A stretch of 64,000 nt of DNA, from assembly GCA_963169105.1 (NCBI GenBank), contig OY720633.1, positions 163,261,780 through 163,325,779 of the forward strand, written 5' to 3'. The notes under the pieces were generated by a model. That model did no database searches and was not told the DNA's origin. It worked only from the letters and a program-made list of their open reading frames with translations. Shown here in pieces: positions 43,480 through 56,859 of the stretch (position 1 is its first letter; each line of letters opens with the position of its first letter). This DNA is from Ceriagrion tenellum (taxonomy: Eukaryota > Arthropoda > Insecta > Odonata > Coenagrionidae). Made by a program: the position numbers and the translations under genes.

Positions 43480-44400
43480 TATATTTTAAATGGCTTCATG
43501 TACACTTTGACAGTTCTATACTATTAGCTTTACGCTAAAAAAAAACAGAAAAAAAGCACTCCGCCATATTTTAATCACGCAGTTACAGTAGAAAAAGGAT
43601 GGAATTCATTTGGCATGTTATGAGGGAAGTAAAATTGATGAATGGGTGGGCAAGATGGAATGAAATCTTAGCCAGTGACTACATGGTAGTTTACGATCCA
43701 CATAAGAACCCGCCGTTTCTTATATTTTAAACATATTCTTGCGTAATTAACTATTCATAATTGTCATAGTCTAAATAAATATTAAAGTAAACCACCAAAT
43801 ATTCACCGCGCAACTACAACGAAAAACCAAAGATGGAAATTATTTTGAATATTTGAAGGCAAGAAACGTAAATTTAGACGTAAGAATGAAGTGTTAACTA
43901 GCGACAATATTGAATATCGCACACCTCTTTCAATTCGGGGTTTTTCTTTCAATATTTTAATAATTTCTAGCGGACTCTGCAAGTATAGATTTACATCTAT
44001 GGAAACATTAAAAAACACTCGAATATATATTTTCCACGCGGTTACAAAGGGAGACCAAGGATGGAATTCATTTGGCATATTAAGAAGGACGTGAGATGAG
44101 GACTCGCTAGACTAACTGGAAAGAAGTGTCAGCTTGAGAATACGTGGGCCTCGGATTACCTCCTAGATTTCGGAGTTTGTTTTTCTATTTTAAATGGCTA
44201 CTAGCAAACTTGTATAGTGTTTGTCTTTGCTAAAAATATGCCTACCTATTTTGTATATGATAATACCACACGGTTACAAAGAAAAGCCATGCATGGAATT
44301 CCTTTGGCATATCATTAGGGACGCTTGAATGGAATCTTGTTTGGGATTAATAGGGTTGGCTGATAGGAAAGTTTAGAGGACAGCTACAGCAAATCAATAA
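43480..44400 (+). repeat. Tandem array, about 230-bp unit, four copies
   Basis: A block of the form CACGCGGTTACAAAG followed by GGATGGAATTCATTTGGCAT recurs at about 43,576, 43,806, 44,035 and 44,267, giving spacings near 230, 229 and 232 bp. A second block, TATTTTAAATGGCT and variants, recurs upstream of each. The units are well diverged; copy 2 is the most altered. Read in frame, the block gives GRPRMEFIWHIKKDV. This resembles the GRPRMxxxxxIxxDV tail found near the C-terminus of many LINE polyproteins, so the unit may derive from a LINE 3' end. Confidence 0.75.
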
Positions 44401-45705
44401 TCAGATTGATGGCTGCTGATAATGATTCAGTCAGGAAAGAATTCTGACCAATTTCATAATTTCATATTGTTTCAACTTGAATACTAACTCCGCATGCATA
44501 CGTACATCCGTATACTCCTACATGCGGGCTAAAAAAACAATTTTGCTGTGGTATTCATGACGCTAAAATTTTTTGAGCAATTACGTTGAAGCGAGAAAGA
44601 ATTGGTCAAACAAAAAAAGGCCTATTTAAGGCGGGGAAAATTTCAAGTATTAGCACAATGTTTAATTATTATCCTTCAGTTTGGCAAATTAAATATTCGC
44701 AACACTTATTGAGACTTAAATAAACGCTTCATTAAAAATGGAGGTAGAAATGTTGATTGAGAAAGATGTATCTCGCTTATTCGAAGGTAGACACTGCCAA
44801 ATATGATTTTTACATTGATAAGTGGTTTTCGATAACGATAAAAGGCATGATATTCATTTTTATTTCAGAGGTGTTGTATTTTAGCATTTGGACGTACGGT
44901 TTGTTCTCAGAAAAAGAATTCCACCTAATATTCGCCTATCTCGGAGGCAAATTATATTCTGGAACTGATGATTATATAAGAGCAGTTCGTTGGTTGAGTA
45001 GCAGCCTTTTTGCTAATTATACTGTTTTCGTCATGCACAGTTGAAGTGGATGGTTTTCGAAACAATACAATTCTGGATAATTAATTAATTTCATTGGAAT
45101 TTAGTACTTAATATGTTTTAAGCATATAAATCACTATCCTTTTTAAGTCATAACATTATTTCATTTTCAGTTACACATCGCCACTAAGAAAGCTCACTTC
45201 TAAAAAAATCTTCCTGGATCAAAAAACCACATCAAAAACTATCTAATTCTTCTTACAGAAGTATCGCTATTAATTTGAATTTTCATTGACGACTTCAGGC
45301 ATCGCGGTGAACAGAATACTTACCATCTACGACAGGCCAGTATACAAGATTAAGATTTCTCGGGTTCTTTATCTTGAGCATGTATCCGAGGAGGCGCTAA
45401 TTCAAACATTTTCAAAGCTTAATAACGGATGAATTTACATTCTTTATCTTGAGTATAAAACAGTAACTGACACAATACAAGTATTAAAATAATCACTTAA
45501 AATGGCAAACATTTAGTTGAATTGTGGCTCTTTTAGGTTTCAAAACTCATCAATTCTCGAAGAACCTCACATAAATGTATAAACCATACTCGACGATAAG
45601 GAATTACTTTCTAATACTACCCTGACACATATCTTTTTTTCGAGATTAGCGTTTCTATGCGTCATTTTCAGCACTCCCGACCGTTTTAAAGGCAGCATTA
45701 CCTAG
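44401..45705. other. AT-rich sequence, nothing recognised
   Basis: The frame 44,757-45,044 plus is rich in aromatic residues and lysine and matches no family I know. No other feature was seen. Confidence 0.5.
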
Positions 45706-45945
45706 TTCAATGTGGGCCAAAAACCGCACCCCACCATCACCTCCGCCTTGGATGCGCTAACTACTTCCGCGACTCTCCGAGAATTACTCAACGTCTTTCT
45801 CATACCCCCCCTCCCCCGCCGCCGCCAACCTCTCCCCTCCCCTACACTACCTCCTTCCCCCTTCCCAGACTCCCCTTCGTGCCATCCCCTTTCCCGACCT
45901 CCTCCTTACTTGAGCCCGACTTTCGGTCTGTGCGGATAAAACGTG
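45706..45945. other. C-rich pyrimidine tract
   Basis: The plus strand is dominated by C and T at about 45,800-45,915, so the minus strand carries many G runs. The frame 45,712-45,939 is proline-rich for that reason and is not called as a gene. Confidence 0.4.
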
Positions 45946-46109
45946 AGATTGTGTCCTAAATCTAAAATTTTTCTCTTGGGCTTCTTAATTATCTACTTTA
46001 GTACCTTTTACAACTCCATCAAATGGTCCTCAAAGGATGAAATATTATAGGAAATTTTATGAGACTAAAAATGACATTTAATATTATTATTACAAACAGA
46101 GGATTCCCA

Positions 46110-46560
46110 TCGAAATTCAACGGGCAAAATTTTTAGAGATTCATTGGATATAATGAACCCTACGATGTGACTAGCGAATACTGTACACCATACAGCATAT
46201 CAGTTACGTACCATTGATGTAACCACCCATGGAGAGGACCTTGTGAAATATACCTCGGCTAAAATCTTATAATAACTCTCTTAGGGACCAAGTACTTAAA
46301 GCAATAATTCCTAAGTCATCAAATTCCATTTAATACCCATACTGCGGCTCCTGAGGCTGTAAAACACATAAAATATCAAAGTCAAAAATGCAAGAGATGA
46401 ATCACATAAAAGTAACCTCTCAACAGTTATTATGGATCCATTTAGAGGCGGCTCCTTTAATGGTCTCCCGTATATTATCAAAATAAAACCCGAAATTAAT
46501 ATCCCCTCCAATAACCAATAAATAAAATTCACTTGATAGCTTTATAGACCGCGTCTTCAT
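46110..46560 (+). repeat. Dispersed 450-bp repeat, copy 3
   Basis: Starts with GAAATTCAACGGG (46,112-46,124) and aligns with 19,957-20,400. Landmarks are ACCATACAG, TAACCACCCATGGA/TAACCATCCATAGA, CTAAAATCT, AAAGCAATAA, GGATC-ATTTA, GGTCTCCCGTATATTATCAA (copy 2 has AGTCTCCCGTGTATTATTAA) and CCTCCAAT. No coding frame. Two minus-strand frames here are chance. Confidence 0.7.
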
Positions 46561-46959
46561 CACATTTTGCAATATATTGTTTAGATAGCAACACAGCAAC
46601 CAATCAAAATAAATTACCACGTTAATAGTTAATCCCTATTTGTATTTATTTATGTATTTGACAATGGAAGCATTGTCTCATAAGCTTTTGGGGTTAGATA
46701 CATGATTAAAAGTTCAACCATTTAACAAAAAATCAACTTTACCTGAACTTCTTACGCGAAATCGATCCCAGCGCTACAGACAGATAAAAATACGTTATTA
46801 TATTGATTGATTACGTGACTTACCGGGTAATGATTGGTTTGAAATGGAAGTCAGTCTGTAGAAATCTTGTAAATTTCCTCATGCGTAGGACCTTGTTTAC
46901 CATTATTTCATTTTCCATCTGAACCATACCTCATACCCTTCTTTATCCCACCAATAAAA

Positions 46960-47350
46960 ACCTTTTCTCTTTTAACCAAGAAAAGCATGAACACTGCATA
47001 TACAGTTTTCTTGATTTTAACCCTCTTTATTACATTCTTCTCTCCTTTAGTAACTTTTCGCGCCTCATTACATCTTCCGACCAACTATCACGCCCCATCC
47101 GACTATCTTTCAGAAGTCTCCTTTCCTCGCGCACCACACCAAGCACTTCTCGTCCGTATACTTTTCCGTCCACCGCACCTTCTCCATCCTCCTCCACACC
47201 CACATCTCAAACGCCTGCGGCCCATTCTCGTCCTCCGTTCTCAGAGACCATGTTTTCACACCATTCAACGTGACTATCCATATCAAGATCTAATACCAGC
47301 CTCAAATACAAGATGCGGAATGTAAACGCCAACGATGCGCGAGTCCAATA
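46960..47350 (-). pseudogene. LINE polyprotein C-terminal remnant
   Basis: The minus strand carries QAFEMWVWRRMEKVRWTEKY followed by TDEKCL. This is the characteristic AFEMWxWRRMxKxxWTxxxTNExVL segment downstream of the reverse-transcriptase core in many arthropod LINEs. Further on, after frameshifts, a LL-K-R-rich region follows. The fragment is 5'-truncated and frame-broken. The overlapping plus-strand frame 46,987-47,325 is an antisense artefact. Confidence 0.8.
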
Positions 47351-47999
47351 ATGTCTGTGCCAACATCTGAGTTGGTGAATGTTACTAGACTTTACAAATA
47401 AGCGCACGCTATCCACATATCGGTGATTTCTCTCTGGTTTTCTTTAAACGGGATTTTGGCTCCGAGAGTTTGAGTACGATGAAAATATTAAGGTGTTTAG
47501 TGATAACACTCGCTCTGCTCCTTTTACGCTTTTCAGTTTAAAAGGTACATCTTCTTATGAGCCTTATACCATGACCTCTTAGTTTGTACAACCATACCAA
47601 ATAATATTTATGTGTGACAGGCAAAATTGTTTGGCTCAATATTCCAAATGCACCTCGCATTTGAATGAGGGTAGATGTCCTGTTAAATGCGTAGTGAATA
47701 CGGGGAAATTTAGTTGTTTGTTCCCCAATCTTCTTTCCACTGGCATTTTCATTTAGAATCCTAGATAAGTATTAATATTATAAGTTTTGTCATTGGAAGT
47801 TATGGTCCTTGAAATACTAATACCCCTAATCCGTTATATGTCAACATTTTGAAAATTCAAGCCAAGAATTACATGCTAATATGGTGAGACAGCCAACATT
47901 AGTATGAATGAGTGTTTGTATATAAATATCGGTTTATGAATCTCTACGGCGTCTTACGATTCCCGAAATAAATTTTATTTTCATTCCATTGCTCATCTT
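47351..47999. other. Spacer between LINE remnants, nothing recognised
   Basis: No supported feature was seen in this stretch. Confidence 0.5.
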
Positions 48000-49640
48000 T
48001 GAGACCTCCTCTCCCTTATCTCTATTTAAATCTCTTCCATCCAGGTCTTTCTAGGCCTTTCTATTTTCCTTTTCCCAAGGGGGTTCTCCACAGCAGGACT
48101 TGTACTGATAGCCTCTCATTTTCCATTCGGTTGATGTGTTCGTACCATCTCAGCTGCTTTATTCTTATTTTCTCAATAATATCCTGCAGGACGACAATTA
48201 TTTATCTAATTCCGACGTTCCCGACTTTATCTCGCCGTGATAGTCCTGCGCCTCTTCTCCAAATACATACATCCTTATGCACTTAGTATCCTTTCAGATT
48301 TGTCTTCTAATGACCATACTTCACATATTCCATTGTATGCTCGACAATGGCTTCGTAAATTCTGTTTGTTTTTCTTATGCACATTTTTCGCAAATAATAC
48401 TGTTCAGTAATGATATGGCCGTCCTATCCTTCGTGCTGCGTTCTTGGATTTCTTTATCAAGCGTTTCCCTCATGTGATATTTTTCGCCTTAGGTAATTAT
48501 ATTCTGGGCAATGTTGTATATGCTGTCCAGTTTCAAGAATTAGGCCTTGTTGTGTTCCACAACTACACATGTATGTACCCTGTCTTTTTAGTATTAACCT
48601 CTAGTACCCTTCAATGATATTCTTCGATTATCTTGCGGGTCATGTACTCAATGTCGTCATAATCCGGCGATGTAATTATTTGACCACCCATAAAACAGAA
48701 AGTAAACAGGTTCTTATCTTTAATAAGGATTCCAATGGCATCACATTTTCTTTTCCAAGATTTTAAAACTTGCTCTAAGTATGTCGTAATCAGTGATGGT
48801 GAGAGGCAGCATACCTGCTTCAAATAACTATCTACTTTTAAATCCTGAGGTATCCTATTTCTTTCGTTTATTCGAACTTTATTCTAATTATATGAGTTTT
48901 TATTGGATTTCATTAAGCTTGTATATAAATTAGTTTCGTCAAGGGCTTCCCAAAGTTTCATTTGAGGCACAGTATCATATGTAAATAAGATAACCTTGGA
49001 AGCCTTTGTAACAATTTTACAGCATCATATTCTTTTTCAGGTCAAGAAAAAGTAAGTTCATATGCAGGTTATATGACACCTTTTTCTCAGCAACCTGCGT
49101 TATTCAGTGAATGTGATCAACTGTGGATCTAGCCGCTCGAAAGCCTATTTTTTCTTCAGCCTTCATTTCTTTGTATTCATTTTCAATTGTACTTTTAGTA
49201 AATTTTCCATATACTTTACTAATACTACCGTTATAGATAATCCACGGTAGTTATCACAACACCTTTTTTTAACTCTTTGTATGAATCGTTGAAATATATG
49301 AAGTTGTCCACTCCTTTGGAACTTTTTTACCGAGTAAACATCGACTGAAGAGTTAGACTAGTGTGGTAATCAAGGGAATAGGACGAAACTTTAAGAATTC
49401 CAGTATGAGAACCCCTGGGTCCGGTGATTTCCTATCTTTAATCCATTAAGTATTTCTCTCACTTCCCCGAGTTGTACTTTAATTGAAGAAATTGTGGAAG
49501 TTATGTTTTGTGGGTCTTCTTAGCTATGTAATTCATCTCTATCTCCTGTCTGTAACGTGATAAGGTATTTCCATATTTCTTTATTAATTAATTTTACCAT
49601 GCCATTCTTTTTGCTCTGTCTATACGAATAAATGGTTTTG
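48000..49640 (-). pseudogene. Decayed LINE reverse transcriptase, near-complete
   Basis: Successive reverse-transcriptase motifs can be read on the minus strand despite frameshifts and stops. In order: NYRGLSI with KYMENLLKVQLK (about 49,260-49,190); EEKIGFRAARSTVDHIH (about 49,155-49,110); LLFLDLKKEYDAVKLLQRL (49,052 region), the first catalytic aspartate motif; CCLSPSLITTYLEQVLKSWK (48,820-48,760); FCFMGGQIITSPDYDDIEYM (about 48,705-48,645), where the catalytic FADD is replaced by FMGG; RIYEAIVEHTMEY (about 48,370-48,330); and QLRWYEHINRMENERLS (48,160-48,110), then RPGWKRF and DEQWNEN near 48,030. It is a relic of the type often annotated endonuclease-reverse transcriptase in insects. No endonuclease domain was seen upstream of 49,640. 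The plus-strand frames 47,999-48,286 and 48,277-48,477 are antisense artefacts. Confidence 0.9.
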
Positions 49641-52600
49641 ATTGATAAAATGCAAGAAACGTACACTCCTATCAGTCGCACGATTTTTACCAGTTCCATC
49701 GGTAAAACTAAAATCTCTCATGGCATATTTTGTGGACAATTTACAGCAAAGCAACGCGATTCCGAGGCTTAAATTTTCACAGAAACCGATATATGTCACG
49801 TAGTATGCTTTATCATATGCTTGTAAAGCATTAGCGATTGGAGCATTTTATTAGGAGATAAAACGAACAAGAACTGATCCCAATCATAAGAATTTTTTAA
49901 TGCTCTAAAAAGAAGGATCATCATGAACAGTGGAATCCCTGAATTCCAATATCGAATTATACCAAAAATATTCTGATCCATCGTTTTATGATTACCCTGC
50001 ACTAAAGGCTATTATAGGAATTCGACTAGGAAAACTATTCTGATAAAACAATCATGCAAATAACACCGGTTGGGCAACGATGCTTTCGTGACAGGAATAC
50101 ATTAAAAATTGATCCCCTATATATTTTCTGGCCAAATCATATAAATCACAAAGAAAATGTTGGCCATTTGGATAAAGGTTGGAGCGGTTTGTTTGCATAA
50201 GTCCCCCTTATCCTTCAGTGGCGGAAATGAAAGAAAGTACATAAATAGTGAACATTATATATCAACTAGTCACAAAAATGACAACTTGTTCGTGGAATCT
50301 GGATCACAAACAGATAGCTCGTAAATAAAACAAATTGAGATAAAGGAGTACAGGTATTGCAATGATATTTCAGAAATATCACTGAATTACTCAGCGCTTT
50401 TATAATTCAGTCGAATCTTCAGACGGCCCCTCACTAATATTAGTCAATAAGCTTTATACAGCCATTTTTATGAATTTTGGACTATCTTTACAATCTCCAA
50501 AAAGAGTAATTTTATTGTGACTTCTTCGTTCGACACCATAAACTCTTCAAAATTAATCTTATCAATTCTTTTCAATTATTTTCAAAGCGTGTACTGTGAA
50601 TATTTCAATGCATGAAATATCTCCTTTAATGAACAAATTGTATCGATGAATTTCCGATTCACTAAAATAAAGCTCATTTCTCGGAGGCTTCCTGTTGTAC
50701 ATACCATTGTTGTATATACCATTGTTTCACATACATGCAAGCATATTGAGAAGGAAAGGGGAACTGTAAAAATAGAAATGCTGAATAAAATGAAAGAGGA
50801 AAATAGACGTGAAATGGAGATGGATGGAAATGAATAAATATCGAATCGGACCTCAACGGTCAGGATTTTTTTTAACCCACGTAATTTCATAGCATTACGC
50901 TAATCAACTCTTGGGCATTAATAATAAATGAAAAATACTTGCATTATTAAAATAGCTCTGACCACAATACAGTTTTTTATCTTCCTGAACCCCTGTCACG
51001 TGTGACGAAACACAATTCAATTTTAACTTCATGTTTAAATTAATTTTCCATTGCCCAGAATGTACTTTGCTAAGGTATAAGCTTCCAATCATTCTCATTT
51101 GTTTAAAAATGATCGTTCAAGACCTTTATTACCTATTTGATCAAGAGTTTCGGATTTGACAATTCTATCGGTCATCAAGGGCACCTTAAAGAAATAGAAT
51201 ATTGATAAGTATAGAATTGTATACTCGTGTTAGTCACCTGAAATAGTTACAATACTATTTATATCTTATAATTTTTATCATCTGGCGTTTGTCTCGACTT
51301 TGTGCAGCCAGTATTTCTAATTTAATTATGCAAAAGAAATTAAGACTGCAAGCGAACAAAATAAACTCAATGCGAATACTTCCTCCTAAGATTTTATGGA
51401 AGGATAAACAGAAAGACTGGCCAAACCTTAGCTTTCATTTTAAATTAATAAATTAACGGCGATTATAAAATCTGATTATTTGAAATCTGACCTAAACACA
51501 GTACTTGGACTGTGAGTCGTCTCAAACCCCCTCAATGCATGAAGATTCCTCTCATCATGCAGTGTTCACTGACTGAGACATTTCAGTGCAGAGGTTGCAA
51601 AATGAATAAAGAGGAAAAAATCTTTAGTGGGAGAGTCGAAGAGACGAGAGTACCACGGGGAGAAATGAAAGCCACATAATGGTGAAGGTTTCCCTAGCGA
51701 TCCAGTGCAAGCCTTCAAGGAATAACCTAGTTTCCAAGTTATTCTTATGTAGAACGCTCCTCCACCGATATCTTCCGCAGGTCTCATTCTCTTTATTTTT
51801 TTGAAGAAAAAAATGAAATAAAACGTTCTCTGGGAAAGGGTGGGAGAATTGTTAAGGGGTTGTAGACTGTCTCAAACGGAGTCCAAGCACGCTATGCGCT
51901 CGTTAATCTTTCTCCTCGTGGACAATCTTCAACCCGTCATCTCAACGAGGCACCGCTACTATAAGTCAAGAAAAAGTGCAAGTTCATCCCGATTCCTTCA
52001 CTTTCCTCCCATCATTGATTGGGAAACGTGAAAAAAAGTTGGCTCATCTTAACCTCGGTACTCTCGCCTTCCATTCATTACAAAGGCGTAAGTCCGTTCC
52101 TCAAGCTTCTTAAATGAAGGGCAACCAAATGGGCCACGGCGGGAGCGTTCATTACTGTCGGACACGAGAATTGAAAATTTCTCTCACGCGTTCCATTTTC
52201 ACACGGACGATTTCGAAGTGTGTGAAGTTCAATAAATGTCTTCGGTGATAATTTAAACTTCCTTCGGCTGATAAAATTCTATTTATCCTCATTTACTTGG
52301 AATTCCAACATCGTACCGACCCTAAAAAGGAGCGACATATATTTATGAATAGCTGAGTGGGATTTTACAATGAGATTTAAAGTTTTTATAAAATTAACAG
52401 TTACAGATCTCTTCAAACTTTAAAGCCTAGATTAACCTACCCAAAGTTCATCTGGAAAAGTTGTGCTCTGGTATAAAGTTGCTAATTTGCTTAAACTTTC
52501 CGTTATAGCTTCGTTTCGGCTGTGTAGATTTACATTTGGAAATTTTACGTTGTTATTAAAACTTATCAATTTTTTCTCACAAGGTAATGCTGGTCGACTC

Positions 52601-52784
52601 ATGCTAATATATTAAATCACTTATACCTTGATGTTCCTGAATTTTAACATCAGTTATAAATTCTTCAAGAAAGTTAACATTCAATTCGAAATTCCCGTTG
52701 AGAGTCGCTTTATTAAAACAAGCATCGTGAAGGAACTCTACCCCAAGAAACGTGTCTCCTCTCTATAATATGCGTTACTGAGGC
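49641..52784. other. AT-rich sequence, no gene recognised
   Basis: Short frames (49,796-50,002 minus, 50,582-50,890 minus, 51,566-51,787 minus, 51,840-52,031 plus) match nothing known. The base composition of 51,520-52,210 is slightly less AT-rich, but no motif or repeat was identified there. Confidence 0.5.
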
Positions 52785-52853
52785 AATTCCTCCATCTACC
52801 CCTGCCACACACCCTTGAGTTAGTTCACAGGGTTTTATGTAAATGTAAATGAC
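52785..52853 (+). mobile_element. LINE 3' UTR fragment, GATGTA-tail family, copy D
   Basis: Only the terminal part is recognisable: CCCCTGCCACACACCCTTGA, then CACAGGGTTTTATGTAAATG and a second GTAAATG. It matches the complement of copy C at the right edge of the window (AGGGTTTTATGTAAATGTAG) and the 3' UTR of copies A and B. No coding part can be read. Confidence 0.65.
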
Positions 52854-55800
52854 TGTCGATCGTTTTCGGCTTATTTGCGTTTTTCAAACAGTCCAATATT
52901 TTGCCTAAACATCTTAAGGTCTAATTGTCTTTGACAAAGTTATACATCGCTTCAGGCTACATTGAAAATTACATTCACTAAAATCTGATGTATTTTTTAA
53001 TTGAGACGGAACAAGTCGTATATTCGTGCGACAGAAGTCGTAATAAATTCTAAGTGAAAATTCCTCCACGAAAATTACGTAAGATTTCCTTAGGGCCTAA
53101 AATATCGAATTCGGAAAAGCATGATGAAAACATCCTCCCATTCGTGCAAATTTTAAAGGCTGCCACTGTTCACAACACATAAATTCTACCAATGCAATAC
53201 AAATTCCTCGTACCTAATTTATGGAAACTCTAGCAAAAGAATGGTACATACCGTGATGCTAACTAACAAAAGGATCGATCCATCTTAAAATGAGGCTATT
53301 TTTCCTCTCTAAACTCAAAGTTTATCCAATATAATAGCGCAGTTGATGGGTAAAGTTGCAGCCGATACATAAACATACCCAATGCCCTTTTGAGTAGGGA
53401 ATCACGTGACCAAATAATCCATTGTTACAAACATGCTATCGTCATAAAAATGTTTACTCTTCATTTCTTTTTCAGCAATCCAATATATTTTAAATATTTT
53501 GGACGAACTCTAGCGACCCCTACTGCCATGTGTATATATAGAAATGCTACTTGCTAGCGACGGATGATGCTGCTGCTGTACGTGGGACTTCCATGCATAC
53601 AGCCTCTTGCTGGTAAATTGTTTCTATTATTATGCAGTTTTGATTAAACGTAGTATGAGAAAATGTTTGCGTAAATTTTAAAATTACCATTAGTTTAAAT
53701 ATATCAAAAACTTGTTCAAAATTCGTAGTTGTTCGTTATTTGGTGTTTTCTACAACCAATAAATGCACAAATAATAAATTAGGCTAGTGTTAAATATTAA
53801 GCTTTGGATAGTTGACGACATAAAATATTCGTAACCAATCTATTAGGCAAATGGCAACATGATGATCACGTGTACTCCCCGAGTTGTACTACAAACCTAT
53901 AATTAAAAAAAGGAAGGAAAGAAATACGTTAAATTAGAGCAACACGAATTACACAAACGAACCTGCCAATCTATGAACTGAATTCAAATACGTCCATTGG
54001 CTGTTTATCTTGCGCGATATATATGTATAGGCAATGCATTGGATATTCAATACAGAAATTTGCAAGAAAATTTTATCCATTATAAATAAATTCTGTGGAT
54101 TAAAAATAAATAAGCCATTTTCTAGACAATGGGCAATAAGCAATTAAGAAACGGAAAAGGCTGAGTACTTAAAGTTAAATGCACTTTTCTCAACAAAAGA
54201 ATAGAAATATTTTTTTCTGAAATTCAAACAGACATAGTCCCTATGGCCGAAGAAAGAGGTAATTAAACTGAGATAACGAATGAGCATTGAAAGAGAAGTA
54301 ACAATTTCAAAAAGATGAACAGTACATGAAGGTAAAAGTCATCGCAGACACTTAACTCCTAACCCCAAGATTCTCTGATAATAAGTAGTTACACTCTTAT
54401 ATATTCTTGGCTGAGCATACAAAATACCTCCCAATTATAATAACGTATTTGGGCGTTATGTTTCGATAAACGCTGAAAATATTAAGGTTAATAAAGAATT
54501 CATTGACGAAGATGTATTTTCCACGAAACACATTTCTTAATTATAGCTATTGCAAAATCAGTCGGTATGGAGAAAACCAAGGCAATGATTTATTTTCGAA
54601 TATTTCTCAAATAATACACATATTTACTTATGCGAATGGAGGGGAGCTAGGGTCAATTTAATAAAATTTTGTGAGTCAATTTTCGTACAACTCATCGTGA
54701 AAATTTAAATACTGGTGATGTAGGAAATGCTGTTTTCCTGGCAAACCATCCGAATTAAGGCTTCTCGCGTCTTCTACAATGTTGAGGGATCTATCTTCAT
54801 ATAATACTCGGTGTAGGGTCCCTTTAGCCCTTTGTTTGAAAGATATGCAGTTATATTAGCGTTAAAATATTTGAAAAAGCATTTTGTAACCTTTGATAAC
54901 CACTGTTAACTTTTAGAGTTGATATAAGCAGTCCTTTTTTCCTCAGCTACTTAGAGGAAAGGTATATCCCCCAGCCCCAGCAAAAATATATTCATTTTGG
55001 AATCATGCGATACATCTCCCATTTCAATTTTATGGCTAAATTGCTTCATTTTTATTTTCTAAAGAATAAATTTTAAGGATTAGAGTACAGTTTTAGTCCT
55101 TAACTCACTTCTTATATTACTAAAAATTATTCTAAAAACTGTCCTTTATGCCAAATGACGTAAGATGTAGCCCTGTGCAAGACAGAGTTAGTCTCTTTAT
55201 TAATTCTGAAGAACCTCTCAAGATAACTTGCATTTATTAATCTTTTTCACAAAAAATCTGCATCAGATTGATTAATATGATGCCTTACCACCCCGTTAAA
55301 ATGCTAATAGCCGAGTGTAAAGTTAGATAACCATGTTTATTCATCGAATTTCAGAGACGCGCTTAATTCATCCGCTGTTTATAGATTTTTCTCCTTGGTT
55401 TGAGCGAGCTGTTGAGTGTATCGAGTGAACTTATCTCATGTTTTCACGAAGGCTGATAAGACTAGCTTCAATCAATACCTTGCTTTGATACTTGATTCAC
55501 AAAAAATGAGACTTAATAGCTATGCAGTATATGGTAATAAAATACATTTTTAGTAGTCGTTGGTTTTGAATTACTTCAAAGTTTTGCATTAGATTAGTGC
55601 ACAGGATATAATTTCCTGTTTTAATTCTAGAAGATAAACTATTTTAGCTAGACAGTTATCAAAAAGCTAAAAAAATAGCAGAAATACTTTTTATATTATT
55701 AATTATGATAACAGTCCGAAAGTATATTTTAAGTCACATTATCCGTCGCAAACTAATTCTTTAAAAAAATCAGATGTAAAATCTGAAAAACTTTAGCTTA

Positions 55801-56859
55801 TTGTGTCATATTTTCTGATGTACATATAATTCTTTTATTGGTGGTCCAGTCTCCAGTAAATATTAAGTGATGTACATTTATTTCTTAAAATTTATTTTAT
55901 CAAGATGCGAATGCAAATTCCTTCAGGCTCATTGTGGTGATACAAATAATGCTTTTTTATAAGATTGTGCCAAAATAATGTAAATACATTTTGTTTCTGA
56001 TGGATATTTATGACTTAAGGCAACGATTAAGCTTCAAAATAATATACAAATGTTAGATAAAAATATTAAGGTGCTATTTGCTGCACAATTAATTTAAAAT
56101 GCACTCATTACCAAAAGAATGATGAATACACGATATACTCATCATTTTAGACTTTTTTTGCTTTAAAAAAGACTGGTCACCCCATGACAGATCACTCAAA
56201 AATTAATATAAAATATTGGCTCCTGCGGAATAAGGAAGCTGATCTTTCGTTAGCATATTTATGAAGAAGGGGAAACGTCTGTCTGCAGAGTTTGACCAAG
56301 AGCCTCTCCAAATATGGGTTAATGTATTCTGTAAAAAGAAAAAGGGGCTTAGAGTGCTTGCACCAAGGGAAGTGAATGATGTCAGGCGACCGGAAAAAAG
56401 TAGCATTCGATGAAATTCGTTTTTTTTTTCAATAACACGGATGAATTGAGATAGTACATGTTATTTAGATATTACATGTGATAGAAAAATTATTTTAATG
56501 ACCTTAAAGGTAATTTATGAGTTTTTGGACAACATCATTATCAATCGCTCAGCCTTGGTTTTCTTAAAACGGTAATCTGTCATCTAAAATAACCGAATGA
56601 AATGGAGAGGCAAATATGGCTCGGAATGAATTTTGTCCACGTGGTGCTCGGCTCGCGGCCTCAAATGTAGAAATGGAGAGTTAAATTACCACAAATTCAT
56701 TCGCATCGCAAGGGAACCGCTGAGTGAAAGAGTCTTCTCCTAAGTCTTCTTTGCCACACGGTTCCTCCCAAAAAAGGGGAAAGATATCGCCTGAGATAAA
56801 GATTGCGCAATTTAAAAAATATGAAAACCTCGACATTTATATTCGGCTTCGTCCGTTGG
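52854..56859. other. AT-rich sequence, nothing recognised
   Basis: Four kilobases with only short AT-driven frames and no recognised repeat. Confidence 0.6.

Noticed and set aside
46987..47325. 112-codon plus-strand frame with a hydrophobic start
   Set aside because: It is antisense to a clear LINE C-terminal remnant, which explains both its length and composition.
47999..48477. Two plus-strand frames rich in Ser, Phe and Leu
   Set aside because: Antisense to the decayed reverse transcriptase on the minus strand.
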